Made by a program: the position numbers and the translations under genes. A stretch of 50,695 bases of DNA from Pyrinomonadaceae bacterium (GTDB lineage Bacteria > Acidobacteriota > Blastocatellia > Pyrinomonadales > Pyrinomonadaceae), in assembly GCA_025922875.1 (NCBI GenBank), contig JAICGZ010000008.1, positions 1 to 50,695 of the forward strand. The letters are read 5' to 3'. Numbering within the stretch: the first letter of the stretch is position 1; the number at the start of each line of letters is the position of its first letter. Positions 35,135 to 43,316 of the stretch are shown piece by piece. Below the pieces are notes generated by a model. That model was not told where the DNA came from, searched no databases, and saw only the letters and a program-made list of their open reading frames with translations.

Positions 35135-36109
35135 ATGCACAAAACAAAGAAGCTTCGAATGCTGGTTCTGCTGGCATTACTGGTAAGCCTCACCTCGATT
35201 GATACCGGTCTCGCTAAATCCAAAAAGAAGAAAGCGGTTCCGACTGGAACGCCGATTCTTTGGCAGCGACCGGCCGACATTTCATCGCGCGATCTTTTCC
35301 TCGGCCCTGGCGGCGCGGCGATGCGTCCCGATCTGCGGCGCATCACGTTTATCAAAGAGCAGAAGGGCGGCTACTCGAAAAAGTTTGAAGTGCGCGATGG
35401 TTCGGGTCGCACGTGGGTTGTGAAGATCGGTAAAGAAGCTCAATCGGAAACGTCGGCGATCAGATTGCTTTGGGGCGTAGGCTATCTAACAGAAGTCAAC
35501 TATCTCGTGCCGCGCGTCACGATTCCCGGTAAAGGAACTTTTAGAAACGTCAGGTTCGAAGCACGTCCGGACAACTGGAAACGAGTTGGCGAATGGAAGT
35601 GGAAAAAGAATCCGTTTACCAACACCACGGAGTTTCAGGGGTTGAAGATCATGATGGCGCTGATCAACAACTGGGACTTGAAAGACTCCAACAACGAGAT
35701 CCTCCAGGTTCGCGGAGATAACGGCAACGAACTGCGATACATCATCAGCGATCTTGGCGCCACTTTCGGACATGCAAGCACGACCCCAATCTTATGGCGT
35801 CTGACGAGAAGTCGTAACAATCCAGCCAAATTTGCAAAGTCAAATTTCCTGGAGAAGGTTAAGGGCGATCGTGTCGTGCTGCATTTTGGTGGAAAGAACC
35901 GCGGCATCATGAAAGATATCGATGTTCAGGATGCGCAATGGATGGGTAGCTGGCTCGCGCAACTAAGCGACCACCAGCTCCGTGATGCATTCCGCGCAGC
36001 GAACTATAGACCCGATCAGATCAATTTACTTGTGCGGGCAGTGCGAGATCGCACCAATGAGCTTCTCAGTCTGCGGCCAAACGTGCACATCGGCAGAGGC
36101 GGTAATTAG
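35135..36109 (+). CDS. Secreted protein with protein-kinase-like motifs
   Basis: A 324-residue protein with a clear signal peptide (about 9-27, G-L-A/K-S) and a GGAGAG ribosome binding site. After a lysine-rich stretch it shows, in order and with kinase-like spacing, K97 in W-V-V-K-I-G, E105, D181-L-K183-D-S-N186 (like the catalytic loop D-x-K-x-x-N) and D206-L-G (like the metal-binding DFG). This suggests an extracytoplasmic kinase of an atypical, possibly HipA- or CotH/FAM20-like, lineage. I do not recognise a named family, and the fold is inferred from these four motifs only. It lies 6 nt before the DUF4956 gene and just after ppk1, which hints at a role in polyphosphate or cell-surface phosphorylation. 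Confidence 0.75.
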   Translation: MHKTKKLRMLVLLALLVSLTSIDTGLAKSKKKKAVPTGTPILWQRPADISSRDLFLGPGGAAMRPDLRRITFIKEQKGGYSKKFEVRDGSGRTWVVKIGKEAQSETSAIRLLWGVGYLTEVNYLVPRVTIPGKGTFRNVRFEARPDNWKRVGEWKWKKNPFTNTTEFQGLKIMMALINNWDLKDSNNEILQVRGDNGNELRYIISDLGATFGHASTTPILWRLTRSRNNPAKFAKSNFLEKVKGDRVVLHFGGKNRGIMKDIDVQDAQWMGSWLAQLSDHQLRDAFRAANYRPDQINLLVRAVRDRTNELLSLRPNVHIGRGGN

Positions 36110-36114
36110 TTCTA

Positions 36115-37068
36115 ATGGCGAGTCAAAGGCGAAAGGAAATATTCACGCTTGTAGTAGTGTTTGCCGGAGTACTGCTGATCACTGCGCTGGCAGTTTACTA
36201 CCTCGGTGGCGGCAGGCGCGCCACTCCGGAAACAATCAGACAGGAAGGTCGACAGCCTGATGCAGTGCTCGAAGCGCCCATGGAACGCGCCTCACCGGTT
36301 CCAGCGGAACGCACCTCAGCAACACCGCAGAATTTGGAAGGTGAGACTTTTGTAGATCGATTATTCGGCACACGACACAGCGAGCCAGACTTTGGCGGTG
36401 CGACGTGGGTCGAAACGATGGGAAAAATCTCACTGCGGCTTTTTTTCGCTGCGGCGCTGGGAGCCGCTCTTGCCTTTCGCCCACGCAAACGAATTCTTGC
36501 GCTCAAGCGCAATCCTTACGTTTCGCAAACGCAGATACTACTCGCCATCGTCGCGGCAGCCCTGATGATGATCGTCGGCGACAATGCGGCACGCGCGTTT
36601 GGTATCTTCGCCGCGGTTTCGCTCGTGCGATTTCGCACCAACATCCGCGACCCGAAAGAGATCACGGTGCTGTTGATTAGTCTTGCTGTGGGTCTGGCTT
36701 CGGGAGTCGGTCGGTGGGATCTGGCGCTTGTGCTCGCGCTGTTCTCGTTAACTGTGCTCTGGTTGTTGGAATGGCGTGAACCGGAGTTGGTATTTCGCTC
36801 AATGGAGTTGAAGATAACAACTATGAATGTGGCCTCAACGCAGCAGGCCCTGAAGCAAGTGTTCAAGCAGCATGGTTTCGATAAGGAATTCCGCGCTATG
36901 GAACGTAAAGCAGCCGAGGACTCGCCCGGGAGCATTGTGTATGCAGTTGACGTGAGTCCGACCGTGAGTACCGACGACATTAGCGCGGATATCCTCGCCA
37001 TCGACGGCCTGAACGTACAGGGGATTGAGTGGGATCAGAAGAAGAGTTATTCGTACCTGTATCAGTAA
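36115..37068 (+). CDS. DUF4956 family membrane protein
   Basis: A 317-residue protein: one N-terminal transmembrane helix (about 10-30), a proline-rich periplasmic linker, then a cluster of helices (about 100-225), and a soluble C-terminal domain of about 85 residues. The motifs R-P-R-K-R, R-T-N-I-R-D-P-K-E-I and L-V-R-F-R-T fit the DUF4956 core. In other bacteria DUF4956 genes lie beside VTC-type polyphosphate polymerases and CotH kinases; here the neighbours are ppk1 and the kinase-like secreted protein. Function unknown; a channel or scaffold for polyphosphate export is one possibility. A palindrome separates it from the convergent lon. Confidence 0.88.
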   Translation: MASQRRKEIFTLVVVFAGVLLITALAVYYLGGGRRATPETIRQEGRQPDAVLEAPMERASPVPAERTSATPQNLEGETFVDRLFGTRHSEPDFGGATWVETMGKISLRLFFAAALGAALAFRPRKRILALKRNPYVSQTQILLAIVAAALMMIVGDNAARAFGIFAAVSLVRFRTNIRDPKEITVLLISLAVGLASGVGRWDLALVLALFSLTVLWLLEWREPELVFRSMELKITTMNVASTQQALKQVFKQHGFDKEFRAMERKAAEDSPGSIVYAVDVSPTVSTDDISADILAIDGLNVQGIEWDQKKSYSYLYQ

Positions 37069-37076
37069 CTAAAAAA

Positions 37077-37126
37077 CCACGGATTACACGGATGAAATTC
37101 GCGGATTTTATCCGTGCAATCCGTGG
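37077..37126. terminator. Palindrome between convergent DUF4956 and lon genes
   Basis: CCACGGATTACACGGAT (37077-37093) pairs with ATCCGTGCAATCCGTGG (37110-37126) at 16 of 17 positions. It follows an A-run and ends 1 base before the lon stop codon, so it suits a bidirectional terminator. Best copy of the CACGGATTACACGGA family in this window. Confidence 0.75.
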
Positions 37127-37127
37127 C

Positions 37128-39581
37128 TCAAGCAGGCCGGGGAGAGTTTGCAGCCTGCGGCACACGCTGCGGCCGCGGCCCGGACGTAACCGGCGGCACG
37201 ACCTTCTCACCGAGCGCCTCACGAAAGACCTGGCGCATATTGTCCACAAACACGAAACGAATGTCCTTGAAAGGTTCTTTCGGGACCTCATCGAGATCGC
37301 GACGATTCTGTTGCGGCAAGATGATTGTTGTCACACGCGCGCGCCGTGCTGCAAGTACCTTCTCTTTTACACCACCGATTGGAAGAACGTTTCCACGCAA
37401 AGTGATCTCGCCGGTCATGGCGACGTTTTTGCGAACCGGTCTAGTTGAGAGTGCAGAGACCATCGCAGTAGCGAGCGTAATGCCGGCTGATGGGCCATCC
37501 TTGGGAATCGCTCCTTCGGGAATGTGGATATGGAGGTCGTAGTTATTGAAGTCTTCTTCCGCGATATCCAGTTCCTTTGCCCGAGCTTTCGCATAGGAAT
37601 ATGCCGCCTGGGCCGACTCTCGCATCACGTCGCCGAGCTGACCCGTAAGTACCAGATTTCCCTTGCCCCTCATTCGCAGTGCTTCGATGAAGAGTACATC
37701 GCCGCCTACGGCCGTCCACGCCAGGCCGGTTGCGACTCCAATCTGGTCCTTCTTCAAAACTTCTTCGGGAATAATTTTGGGCGCGCCCAGGAACTCATGA
37801 ACATTCTTCAGCGAGACTCGAATGCCGCCTTTGTGACCTTCTGCAATTTTGCGTGCGACCTTCCGGCAAATCCTTCCGATCTCACGCTCGAGCTGGCGCA
37901 GCCCTGCTTCTTGTGTGTATTGCTGAATGATCGTTATGAGCGCGGTTTTCGAAAGATGCAGATCTTTGGCTGTGATGCCGTTTTCCTCCATCTGTTTCGG
38001 GAGCAGGTGGCGAATGGCAATCTCGCGTTTCTCTTCTTCCGTGTAACCCGCGAGCCTGATCACTTCCATACGATCGCGGAGCGCCGGCTGAATCGTGTCG
38101 AGCACGTTTGCAGTGGTCATGAAGATCACGTTCGATAGATCAAACGTGACGCCGAGATAGTTGTCGCGAAATGAATTGTTCTGTTCGGGATCGAGCACTT
38201 CGAGCAGAGCCGACGATGGATCGCCGCGGAAGTCGGCGCCGACCTTGTCGATCTCGTCGAGCATGATCAACGGATTGTTGGTGCCCGCCTGCTGTACGGC
38301 TTGAATAATTCTTCCGGGCATCGCGCCGACGTAAGTTCTGCGATGTCCGCGAATCTCCGCTTCGTCGTGTACGCCGCCGAGAGAGAGTCGTACAAACTTT
38401 CGGTCCAAAGCCCTCGCGATCGAACGTCCGAGTGAAGTCTTACCAACACCCGGTGGGCCGACTAAACAAAGAATTGGGCCTTTGGGTTTTTCCTTTAGTT
38501 TGCGAACCGCCAGCGCTTCAATGATTCGATCCTTCACCTTCTCGAGGCCATAGTGATCTTCGTTGAGAACTCGCTCGGCTTTCTGCAAGTCCAAATTGTC
38601 AACTGACGATCTGGACCACGGGAGATCGGTCATGATCTCCATCCAGTTTCGCAAGGTCGCTGTTTCCGCTGCGTCCGGATGCATACGCTCGAGTTTTTTC
38701 AGTTGTCGCAGCGCCTCATCTTCCGCGGCCTTCGGCATCTTCGCGGCTTCGATCTTTTCCCGGAACTGTGCGGTCTCTTCCGCGAGCTCATTTCCCTCAC
38801 CCAGCTCGCTCTGAATCGCTTTGAGTTGCTGGCGTAAATAAAACTCCCTTTGCGAACGATCGATATCGGCGCGGGCCTGAGTATTAATTTCCTGTTGGAC
38901 CGTGAGAACTTCAATCTCCTTGTTCAAAAGATCGTTGACACGTCGCAGTCGCGTGGTGGTGTCGGCAATGTCTAAAACCGACTGCGCGTCTTCAACTTTC
39001 AGTTCGAGATTCGACGCGGATAGATCGGCTAATCGTCCTGCATCATCGAGGTTCGCGATTATGGCCATCACTTCAGGAGAAATGTTCTTCCCGAGATTGA
39101 TAGCCTTCTCCATCGACGCGCGCACGTTGCGCACGAGCGCCTCGACTTCCAGCGAACGTTCCGGAGGCAGCACCTCCTGCAACACGCTGACGCGCGATCG
39201 CAGATACTCGCCGGTGGCATCGACCGATTCAATTCGAGCACGCGCGAGTCCCTGGACCAGTATTCGGATACGCCCGTCAGGCAACTTGAGCATGCGCATG
39301 ATGACCGCGGCAGTTCCGACTGAATAAAGGTCCTCGGCCGTTGGTTCTTCTTTATCGAGATCCTTCTGAGAAGCGAGGAGAATCATCCGGTTCTCAGCAA
39401 GCGCTTCATCTACCGCCCTGATCGACTTCTCTCGCGATACGAATAAGGGGACGATCATGAACGGGTAGATCACGATGTCGCGCAATGGCAGCACGGGCAG
39501 TTCATTTGGAATCTGCAACTGCTGATCGTTGTCGGCGGCTTCCAGCGCTTCGGTGAATTCTGGTTCTTTAGCGATTGCCAT
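37128..39581 (-). CDS. lon: ATP-dependent Lon protease (endopeptidase La)
   Basis: Cytoplasmic hexameric AAA+ serine protease that degrades misfolded and regulatory proteins. It has 817 residues with the LAN substrate-binding domain (L-P-V-L-P-L-R-D-I-V-I-Y-P near 30-40), a coiled linker (about 200-300), an ATPase domain with Walker A G-P-P-G-V-G-K-T, and the protease domain with the catalytic Ser in K-D-G-P-S-A-G (about 700) and Lys in G-G-V-K-E-K. The start is 4 nt past the hsp20 stop codon, so hsp20 and lon are probably one unit. No full-strength heat-shock promoter was seen. Confidence 0.97.
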   Translation of the reverse strand: MAIAKEPEFTEALEAADNDQQLQIPNELPVLPLRDIVIYPFMIVPLFVSREKSIRAVDEALAENRMILLASQKDLDKEEPTAEDLYSVGTAAVIMRMLKLPDGRIRILVQGLARARIESVDATGEYLRSRVSVLQEVLPPERSLEVEALVRNVRASMEKAINLGKNISPEVMAIIANLDDAGRLADLSASNLELKVEDAQSVLDIADTTTRLRRVNDLLNKEIEVLTVQQEINTQARADIDRSQREFYLRQQLKAIQSELGEGNELAEETAQFREKIEAAKMPKAAEDEALRQLKKLERMHPDAAETATLRNWMEIMTDLPWSRSSVDNLDLQKAERVLNEDHYGLEKVKDRIIEALAVRKLKEKPKGPILCLVGPPGVGKTSLGRSIARALDRKFVRLSLGGVHDEAEIRGHRRTYVGAMPGRIIQAVQQAGTNNPLIMLDEIDKVGADFRGDPSSALLEVLDPEQNNSFRDNYLGVTFDLSNVIFMTTANVLDTIQPALRDRMEVIRLAGYTEEEKREIAIRHLLPKQMEENGITAKDLHLSKTALITIIQQYTQEAGLRQLEREIGRICRKVARKIAEGHKGGIRVSLKNVHEFLGAPKIIPEEVLKKDQIGVATGLAWTAVGGDVLFIEALRMRGKGNLVLTGQLGDVMRESAQAAYSYAKARAKELDIAEEDFNNYDLHIHIPEGAIPKDGPSAGITLATAMVSALSTRPVRKNVAMTGEITLRGNVLPIGGVKEKVLAARRARVTTIILPQQNRRDLDEVPKEPFKDIRFVFVDNMRQVFREALGEKVVPPVTSGPRPQRVPQAANSPRPA

Positions 39582-39585
39582 AAAT

Positions 39586-40053
39586 TTAATTCGCGTCCTT
39601 TACCGCTATCAGGACCTCCTCTCCCCGTCGGTCTTCAATCTTGGGAAGATAGATATGAAGCATGCCGCCTTTTAGTTCGGCGGAGGCGTTACGAATGCAA
39701 ACTGTCCAGCGTAGATGCACGATGCGGCCAAACTTCCCAAAACTACGTTCGGAGCAGAGATACGAAATGATTCTCCGCCGGTTAGGCCGCCGTTTCTTTT
39801 CCCCCCAGATTCGAAGTTTGGTGTTAGTCAGTCCGATCTTTATCTGATCCGCGTTCACGCCGGGTAGTTCGACGCGAATCGAAATGCCCTTTTCTGTTTC
39901 GCAAAGATCGACTGGCGGCGCCCAGGTATTTGATGCGAGCGGGCTCTCGGCCTCGTTAGCTTCCTGCAAAGCTGCGTAAAGACGTCCAACACGATCGCGC
40001 AGTCGTTGCAACTCGAGTCGTTCTAATCCGGTGGCGCGAATAGGCTTGATCAT
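39586..40053 (-). CDS. Small heat-shock protein, Hsp20/alpha-crystallin family
   Basis: A 155-residue chaperone subunit that holds unfolded proteins without ATP. The alpha-crystallin domain covers about residues 45-145: P-P-V-D-L-C-E-T-E, V-E-L-P-G-V-N-A-D-Q-I and the near C-terminal G-G-M-L-H-I-Y-L-P-K (usual form G-V-L-x-I-x-L-P-K). Its position 4 nt upstream of lon ties holding and degradation of damaged proteins. The central loop (R-R-P-N-R-R-R) is basic. It follows nrdR on the same strand by 23 nt. Confidence 0.9.
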   Translation of the reverse strand: MIKPIRATGLERLELQRLRDRVGRLYAALQEANEAESPLASNTWAPPVDLCETEKGISIRVELPGVNADQIKIGLTNTKLRIWGEKKRRPNRRRIISYLCSERSFGKFGRIVHLRWTVCIRNASAELKGGMLHIYLPKIEDRRGEEVLIAVKDAN

Positions 40054-40076
40054 TTCAGATTCCCTGGTTCGAGGTA

Positions 40077-40556
40077 TTACTTTTTACCTGCCGGGCCACT
40101 GGCCCTGGTGCGCACGAGGTTCTTGAGTTCAGTCATGAATTCCGAGACGTCTTCAAACTCGAGATAAACAGACGCAAAGCGAACATATGCGACTTTGTCC
40201 AATTCTTTCAAGCGCCGCATGATCATCTCTCCGATCTTGCTGGTGGGACGTTCGCGTTCCGGAGACTCCTGCACGTACTTCTCGATCGCATTCACTATGC
40301 TATCAAGTTTGGTTGAAGGCACGGGACGTTTTTCGCAAGCGCGCAACAATCCCGCCATCACCTTATTGCGATCGAAGGTTTCTCTGCGGCCGTCTTTCTT
40401 CACCACCATGTAAGGTATCTCGTCGATGCGCTCGTAGGAGGTAAACCTTCGCTCACACCTGAGGCATTCTCGCCGGCGGCGGATCGCATCGCCTTCGCGC
40501 GACTCACGGGAGTCGACAACTTTGTCTTCGAGATACGCACAAAATGGACACTTCAT
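40077..40556 (-). CDS. nrdR: Transcriptional repressor NrdR
   Basis: Represses ribonucleotide reductase genes by binding NrdR boxes; a zinc ribbon contacts DNA and an ATP-cone senses ATP/dATP. Zinc ligands are Cys3, Cys6, Cys31 and Cys34; the ATP-cone spans about 46-136 (Y-M-V-V-K-K-D-G-R-R-E-T-F-D-R-N-K). 159 residues is typical. The ATG overlaps the stop codon of the preceding membrane-protein gene by 4 nt, so the two are translationally coupled. No ribonucleotide reductase gene is in the window. Confidence 0.97.
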   Translation of the reverse strand: MKCPFCAYLEDKVVDSRESREGDAIRRRRECLRCERRFTSYERIDEIPYMVVKKDGRRETFDRNKVMAGLLRACEKRPVPSTKLDSIVNAIEKYVQESPERERPTSKIGEMIMRRLKELDKVAYVRFASVYLEFEDVSEFMTELKNLVRTRASGPAGKK

Positions 40557-41599
40557 CTCAGTTCAGCCTCCTTAGGTGAAATCAGAGTGCGCAATCTCGA
40601 TAAGCTGAGATCGCCTCGGATGACGTAGAAGATTCCAAACAAAAGTGCCGGACCAAAATCCACGAGGTGCATAACAATTGAGAGCGCTGCGGCGATGTCC
40701 TTTTTAACGCCGAGGAACAACAAACCTGCCGCAGTCGCTGCATGGAAAGCACCAGCAGCGCCGCCGGGTGTCGGCACCAGCGAACCAACTAGCGCCCACC
40801 CCAACACGAAAATGGTTTCGGCGAGACCCACCTGAAGGTGAAAAGCCCTCATCACCAGCAGATTCGCGGCCGCGATAGCAAACCAAAGTAATGCTGTCCA
40901 GCCGATTGTTTGCGCTAGCTCTCCAAAGTTCACCAGAACACGAAGCGACTGAGCCAGTTGTTCAAGTATGCGCAGAAAAAGTTTTGCCAACCGGCGTGGC
41001 ACAAAACGCCAGCTTGAGAACAACCGCTCGACAAACAGGAGCACCGCCGGCGAGCGCTTTCGGAACCACGTGAGAAAGGCGATGCCGAGTATGATTGCAC
41101 CGAGCAGTGCCAAACCCGCAATGCGAACTCGATCAAATGAGACTCCAAGAGTTAAGGGCGGCTTGAACCAGATCAGGTTGATCGCGAATATGAGCGCAAC
41201 AGCCGTCAGATCGTAAATGCGCTCAACTACGATCGTGACGAGCGACGCACTGGGTCTCACTCCGGGATCGCGCATCGAAAGCACTACGGGTCTTACAAAC
41301 TCTCCAGCGCGTCCGACAAGAAACACAGCGCTAAACCCGATCGTCGTCGCGGCAAAGAGGTCCGAAAGTCGCGTCGTGGTTAAAGGCTTTAGGAGCACTC
41401 CCCAGCGAAAAGCCCTAAACAAGTAAACGGAGCAAATAAGCAGTACCGCGGCGCAGAGCAGGTACGGATCCGAGTTGCCAACCGCGCGCCAGACTTCAGC
41501 CCAGTCCAGACTGCGCCCAAACCACCAGAAAAGAACTGAAGCGAGTAAGCATAGAGCGGCGAATTCGACGTATTTGCGATAGCTCTGAGCGTTGGACAT
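40553..41599 (-). CDS. UPF0104/LPG synthase-type membrane protein
   Basis: Membrane protein of about 348 residues with eight or so hydrophobic segments and the motifs V-G-R-A-G-E-F-V-R-P-V-V-L (about 100) and G-G-A-A-G-A-F-H-A-A-T-A-A-G (about 280). These match the flippase-like transmembrane domain of lysylphosphatidylglycerol synthase (UPF0104, PF03706), without the catalytic C-terminal domain; likely a lipid-linked transport role. The start at 41599 (ATG, M-S-N-A-Q) is used; a GTG at 41644 would add 15 residues. It overlaps nrdR by 4 nt. The 5' region holds the large palindrome at 41682-41795. Confidence 0.85.
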   Translation of the reverse strand: MSNAQSYRKYVEFAALCLLASVLFWWFGRSLDWAEVWRAVGNSDPYLLCAAVLLICSVYLFRAFRWGVLLKPLTTTRLSDLFAATTIGFSAVFLVGRAGEFVRPVVLSMRDPGVRPSASLVTIVVERIYDLTAVALIFAINLIWFKPPLTLGVSFDRVRIAGLALLGAIILGIAFLTWFRKRSPAVLLFVERLFSSWRFVPRRLAKLFLRILEQLAQSLRVLVNFGELAQTIGWTALLWFAIAAANLLVMRAFHLQVGLAETIFVLGWALVGSLVPTPGGAAGAFHAATAAGLLFLGVKKDIAAALSIVMHLVDFGPALLFGIFYVIRGDLSLSRLRTLISPKEAELR

Positions 41600-41681
41600 C
41601 TGAGTCAGGAGCAGTGCGACCACAATATCTTGGGTCGGCCGCACAGCCTACTACACGACGAGACGTAGAGCAAGAAACCGA

Positions 41682-41795
41682 TTGTTTCGCGCAAAGGCGC
41701 AAAGTCCACGCAAAGCCGCAAAAAAAAGCCGCTGGTTATTTTAATTAGCTTTCCTTTGCGGCTTTGCGTGGACTTTGCGCCTTTGCGCGAAACAA
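41682..41795. repeat. Perfect 41-bp inverted repeat, GCGCAAAG family
   Basis: The left arm 41682-41722 (begins TTGTTTCGCGCAAAGG) and right arm 41755-41795 are perfect reverse complements over 41 positions, with a 32-nt loop. It is the longest palindrome seen in the window and, unlike the others, lies in a divergent promoter region. Confidence 0.95.
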
Positions 41796-41848
41796 CCTTT
41801 GTGGCAAACTTTGCTGAACTTTACTTTAGTGCCTGTCGTAATCCGCTC

Positions 41849-41876
41849 GGAACAAGGGTTTGGCCACCCTTCGAAG
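41849..41876 (+). promoter_or_regulatory. Possible ECF-type promoter of the second sigma gene
   Basis: GGAACA (41849-41854) and, 16 bases on, TCGAAG (41871-41876) fit the GGAAC...TC pattern of ECF-dependent promoters. The predicted start near 41880 would leave a 30-nt leader before the GTG at 41910, consistent with autoregulation. Confidence 0.45.
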
Positions 41877-41909
41877 TTTTTCCGACCTACAGGTACCTGG
41901 AGAGATACG

Positions 41910-42512
41910 GTGGGAGCTGTTAAGGCTTTGGCAGTAAGCGAAGGAGCCGAATTGGTTCGCAGGTGTCGCGCGGGCGACGGCGCGGCGTGGGAAGAAATTG
42001 TGCAGAGTTATTCCCGTCGCATTTACAACCTCGCCTACCGGTTCACCTCGCGTTCCGACACAGCGGAAGATTTAACTCAGGAAGTTTTTGTAAGAGTTTA
42101 CCGTTCTTTGGATCAGTACGACCCCAAACAGGGTGATCTACAAAACTGGTTGATGAGGCTGGCGCGTAATCTGATTATCGATGACTACCGCAAGCGCCAA
42201 CGCACGCCGCACGATAACCTCGCCGACGACCTCGCCGACCACAGCTACCATCTTCACACTCGCACAAACTCAGTGCAGAAAGAGATGGAGCGACGCGAGC
42301 TCGGTGCTCAAGTGCAGGCGGGCATCGACAAGTTGTCACCGGATTTACGGACGTGCGTGATACTGAGAGATATCGAAGAACTGAGTTACCAGGAGATCGT
42401 AGATCTCCTGAAGATTCCTGAGGGAACGGTGAAGTCCAGAATTAATCGTGGCCGGATCGAATTGGCAAAGATTCTCCGGCGCATGAAGGTAGTGGCAATG
42501 AGTGAGGCATAG
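41910..42512 (+). CDS. ECF RNA polymerase sigma factor
   Basis: A 200-residue sigma-70 family factor. The GTG at 41910 is preferred: GGAGAG lies 5 nt upstream, and the longer frame would start in the repeat. Region 2 is visible as D-T-A-E-D-L-T-Q-E-V-F-V-R-V-Y (about 51-65) with N-W-L-M-R-L-A-R-N, and region 4 as L-S-P-D-L-R-T-C-V-I-L-R-D-I-E-E-L-S-Y-Q-E-I plus I-P-E-G-T-V-K-S-R-I-N-R-G-R. The anti-sigma gene with two zinc modules follows 77 nt on. Probably autoregulated if the promoter at 41849 is real. Confidence 0.94.
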   Translation: MGAVKALAVSEGAELVRRCRAGDGAAWEEIVQSYSRRIYNLAYRFTSRSDTAEDLTQEVFVRVYRSLDQYDPKQGDLQNWLMRLARNLIIDDYRKRQRTPHDNLADDLADHSYHLHTRTNSVQKEMERRELGAQVQAGIDKLSPDLRTCVILRDIEELSYQEIVDLLKIPEGTVKSRINRGRIELAKILRRMKVVAMSEA

Positions 42513-42589
42513 AATAAGAGTGCTCCTTTTAACGCGGGCAGGCATAAGAAGGAGCACAGGAAAACAGCGGGGCAGGAAGCGAAAAAACG

Positions 42590-43267
42590 ATGCTTTGTGT
42601 GGATTTTGAAACTCAACTGACCGACTACATTGAGGGCGTAGTTGGTCCCGAAACCAATCGGCTCATGGGCGAGCATGCGATGCGATGTCCCGTGTGTCAT
42701 GAAACTCTGTCTGCGGTGCGCAGTGCGCTCGAGGCCTGCAGAATGGGCACGGTGCCGGAGCCTTCAAGAGACCTCGAAGCCAACATTCTGCAAAAGACAA
42801 TGCCGGAGACGGCGATGAAGTGCGAGGAATTCGAGGAGTGTTTGACGGATTACCTCGACGGATTTCTTCCTGCCCATCTTTATCATCGCTGGGAACGGCA
42901 TGCCGCGCTTTGCGATCGCTGCACGGAACTTCCCGGTGAAGTCGTGCGAGCAATCGGCGCCTGCTACACGTACATTTCGGAAGAACGACCACTACCCGAA
43001 GGTCTTAACGCGCGAATTCTGCAAGCGACACTCGGAACAACGACTCCTCAGGAGATCAAAGCTCCCTGGACCGTGCGCGCCGCGTCTGAGTTTCGTTTGT
43101 GGTTAGACGCGATTATTTCACCGCAACTGGCGACAGTGGCGATGATGGTTTTGGTCGCGATTATGGTGTTGACAAGTACTGTTTCCGCGGACGGTTCGAT
43201 TAGCGGTGTTTACGATGCAGGCCTGCAGCTCGCGGAGCGAACAGGTGCACAGTCGGTCAGGCGCTAA
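42590..43267 (+). CDS. Membrane anti-sigma factor with two tandem zf-HC2 modules
   Basis: A 225-residue protein. The first ZAS module has H-A-M-R-C-P-V-C (about 29-36) and the second H-A-A-L-C-D-R-C (about 104-111); each carries the H-x3-C-x2-C zinc motif. One transmembrane helix follows (about 178-197, V-A-M-M-V-L-V-A-I-M-V-L) and a short tail. Position after the ECF sigma gene makes it the likely antagonist. The tandem duplication may let it bind two sigma molecules or increase affinity; most anti-sigma factors of this type have one module. Confidence 0.9.
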   Translation: MLCVDFETQLTDYIEGVVGPETNRLMGEHAMRCPVCHETLSAVRSALEACRMGTVPEPSRDLEANILQKTMPETAMKCEEFEECLTDYLDGFLPAHLYHRWERHAALCDRCTELPGEVVRAIGACYTYISEERPLPEGLNARILQATLGTTTPQEIKAPWTVRAASEFRLWLDAIISPQLATVAMMVLVAIMVLTSTVSADGSISGVYDAGLQLAERTGAQSVRR

Positions 43268-43316
43268 GGTAGAGTTCAAGCTTAGCTTGCCTGCTTTGAA
43301 GAGAAGGTTTTAAGAA

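Larger units (their letters stand above)
41600..41909. other. 310-bp divergent region with 41-bp palindrome
   Basis: Lies between the divergent UPF0104 and ECF sigma genes. It is dominated by the inverted repeat 41682-41795 and the ECF-like promoter at 41849-41876. The upstream part of the longest sigma frame (41775-41909) is not coding. Confidence 0.55.

Noticed and set aside
41775-41909. N-terminal extension of the second ECF sigma factor
   Set aside because: These codons lie in the palindromic repeat and its flank; the GTG at 41910 has a good ribosome binding site and gives the usual length.
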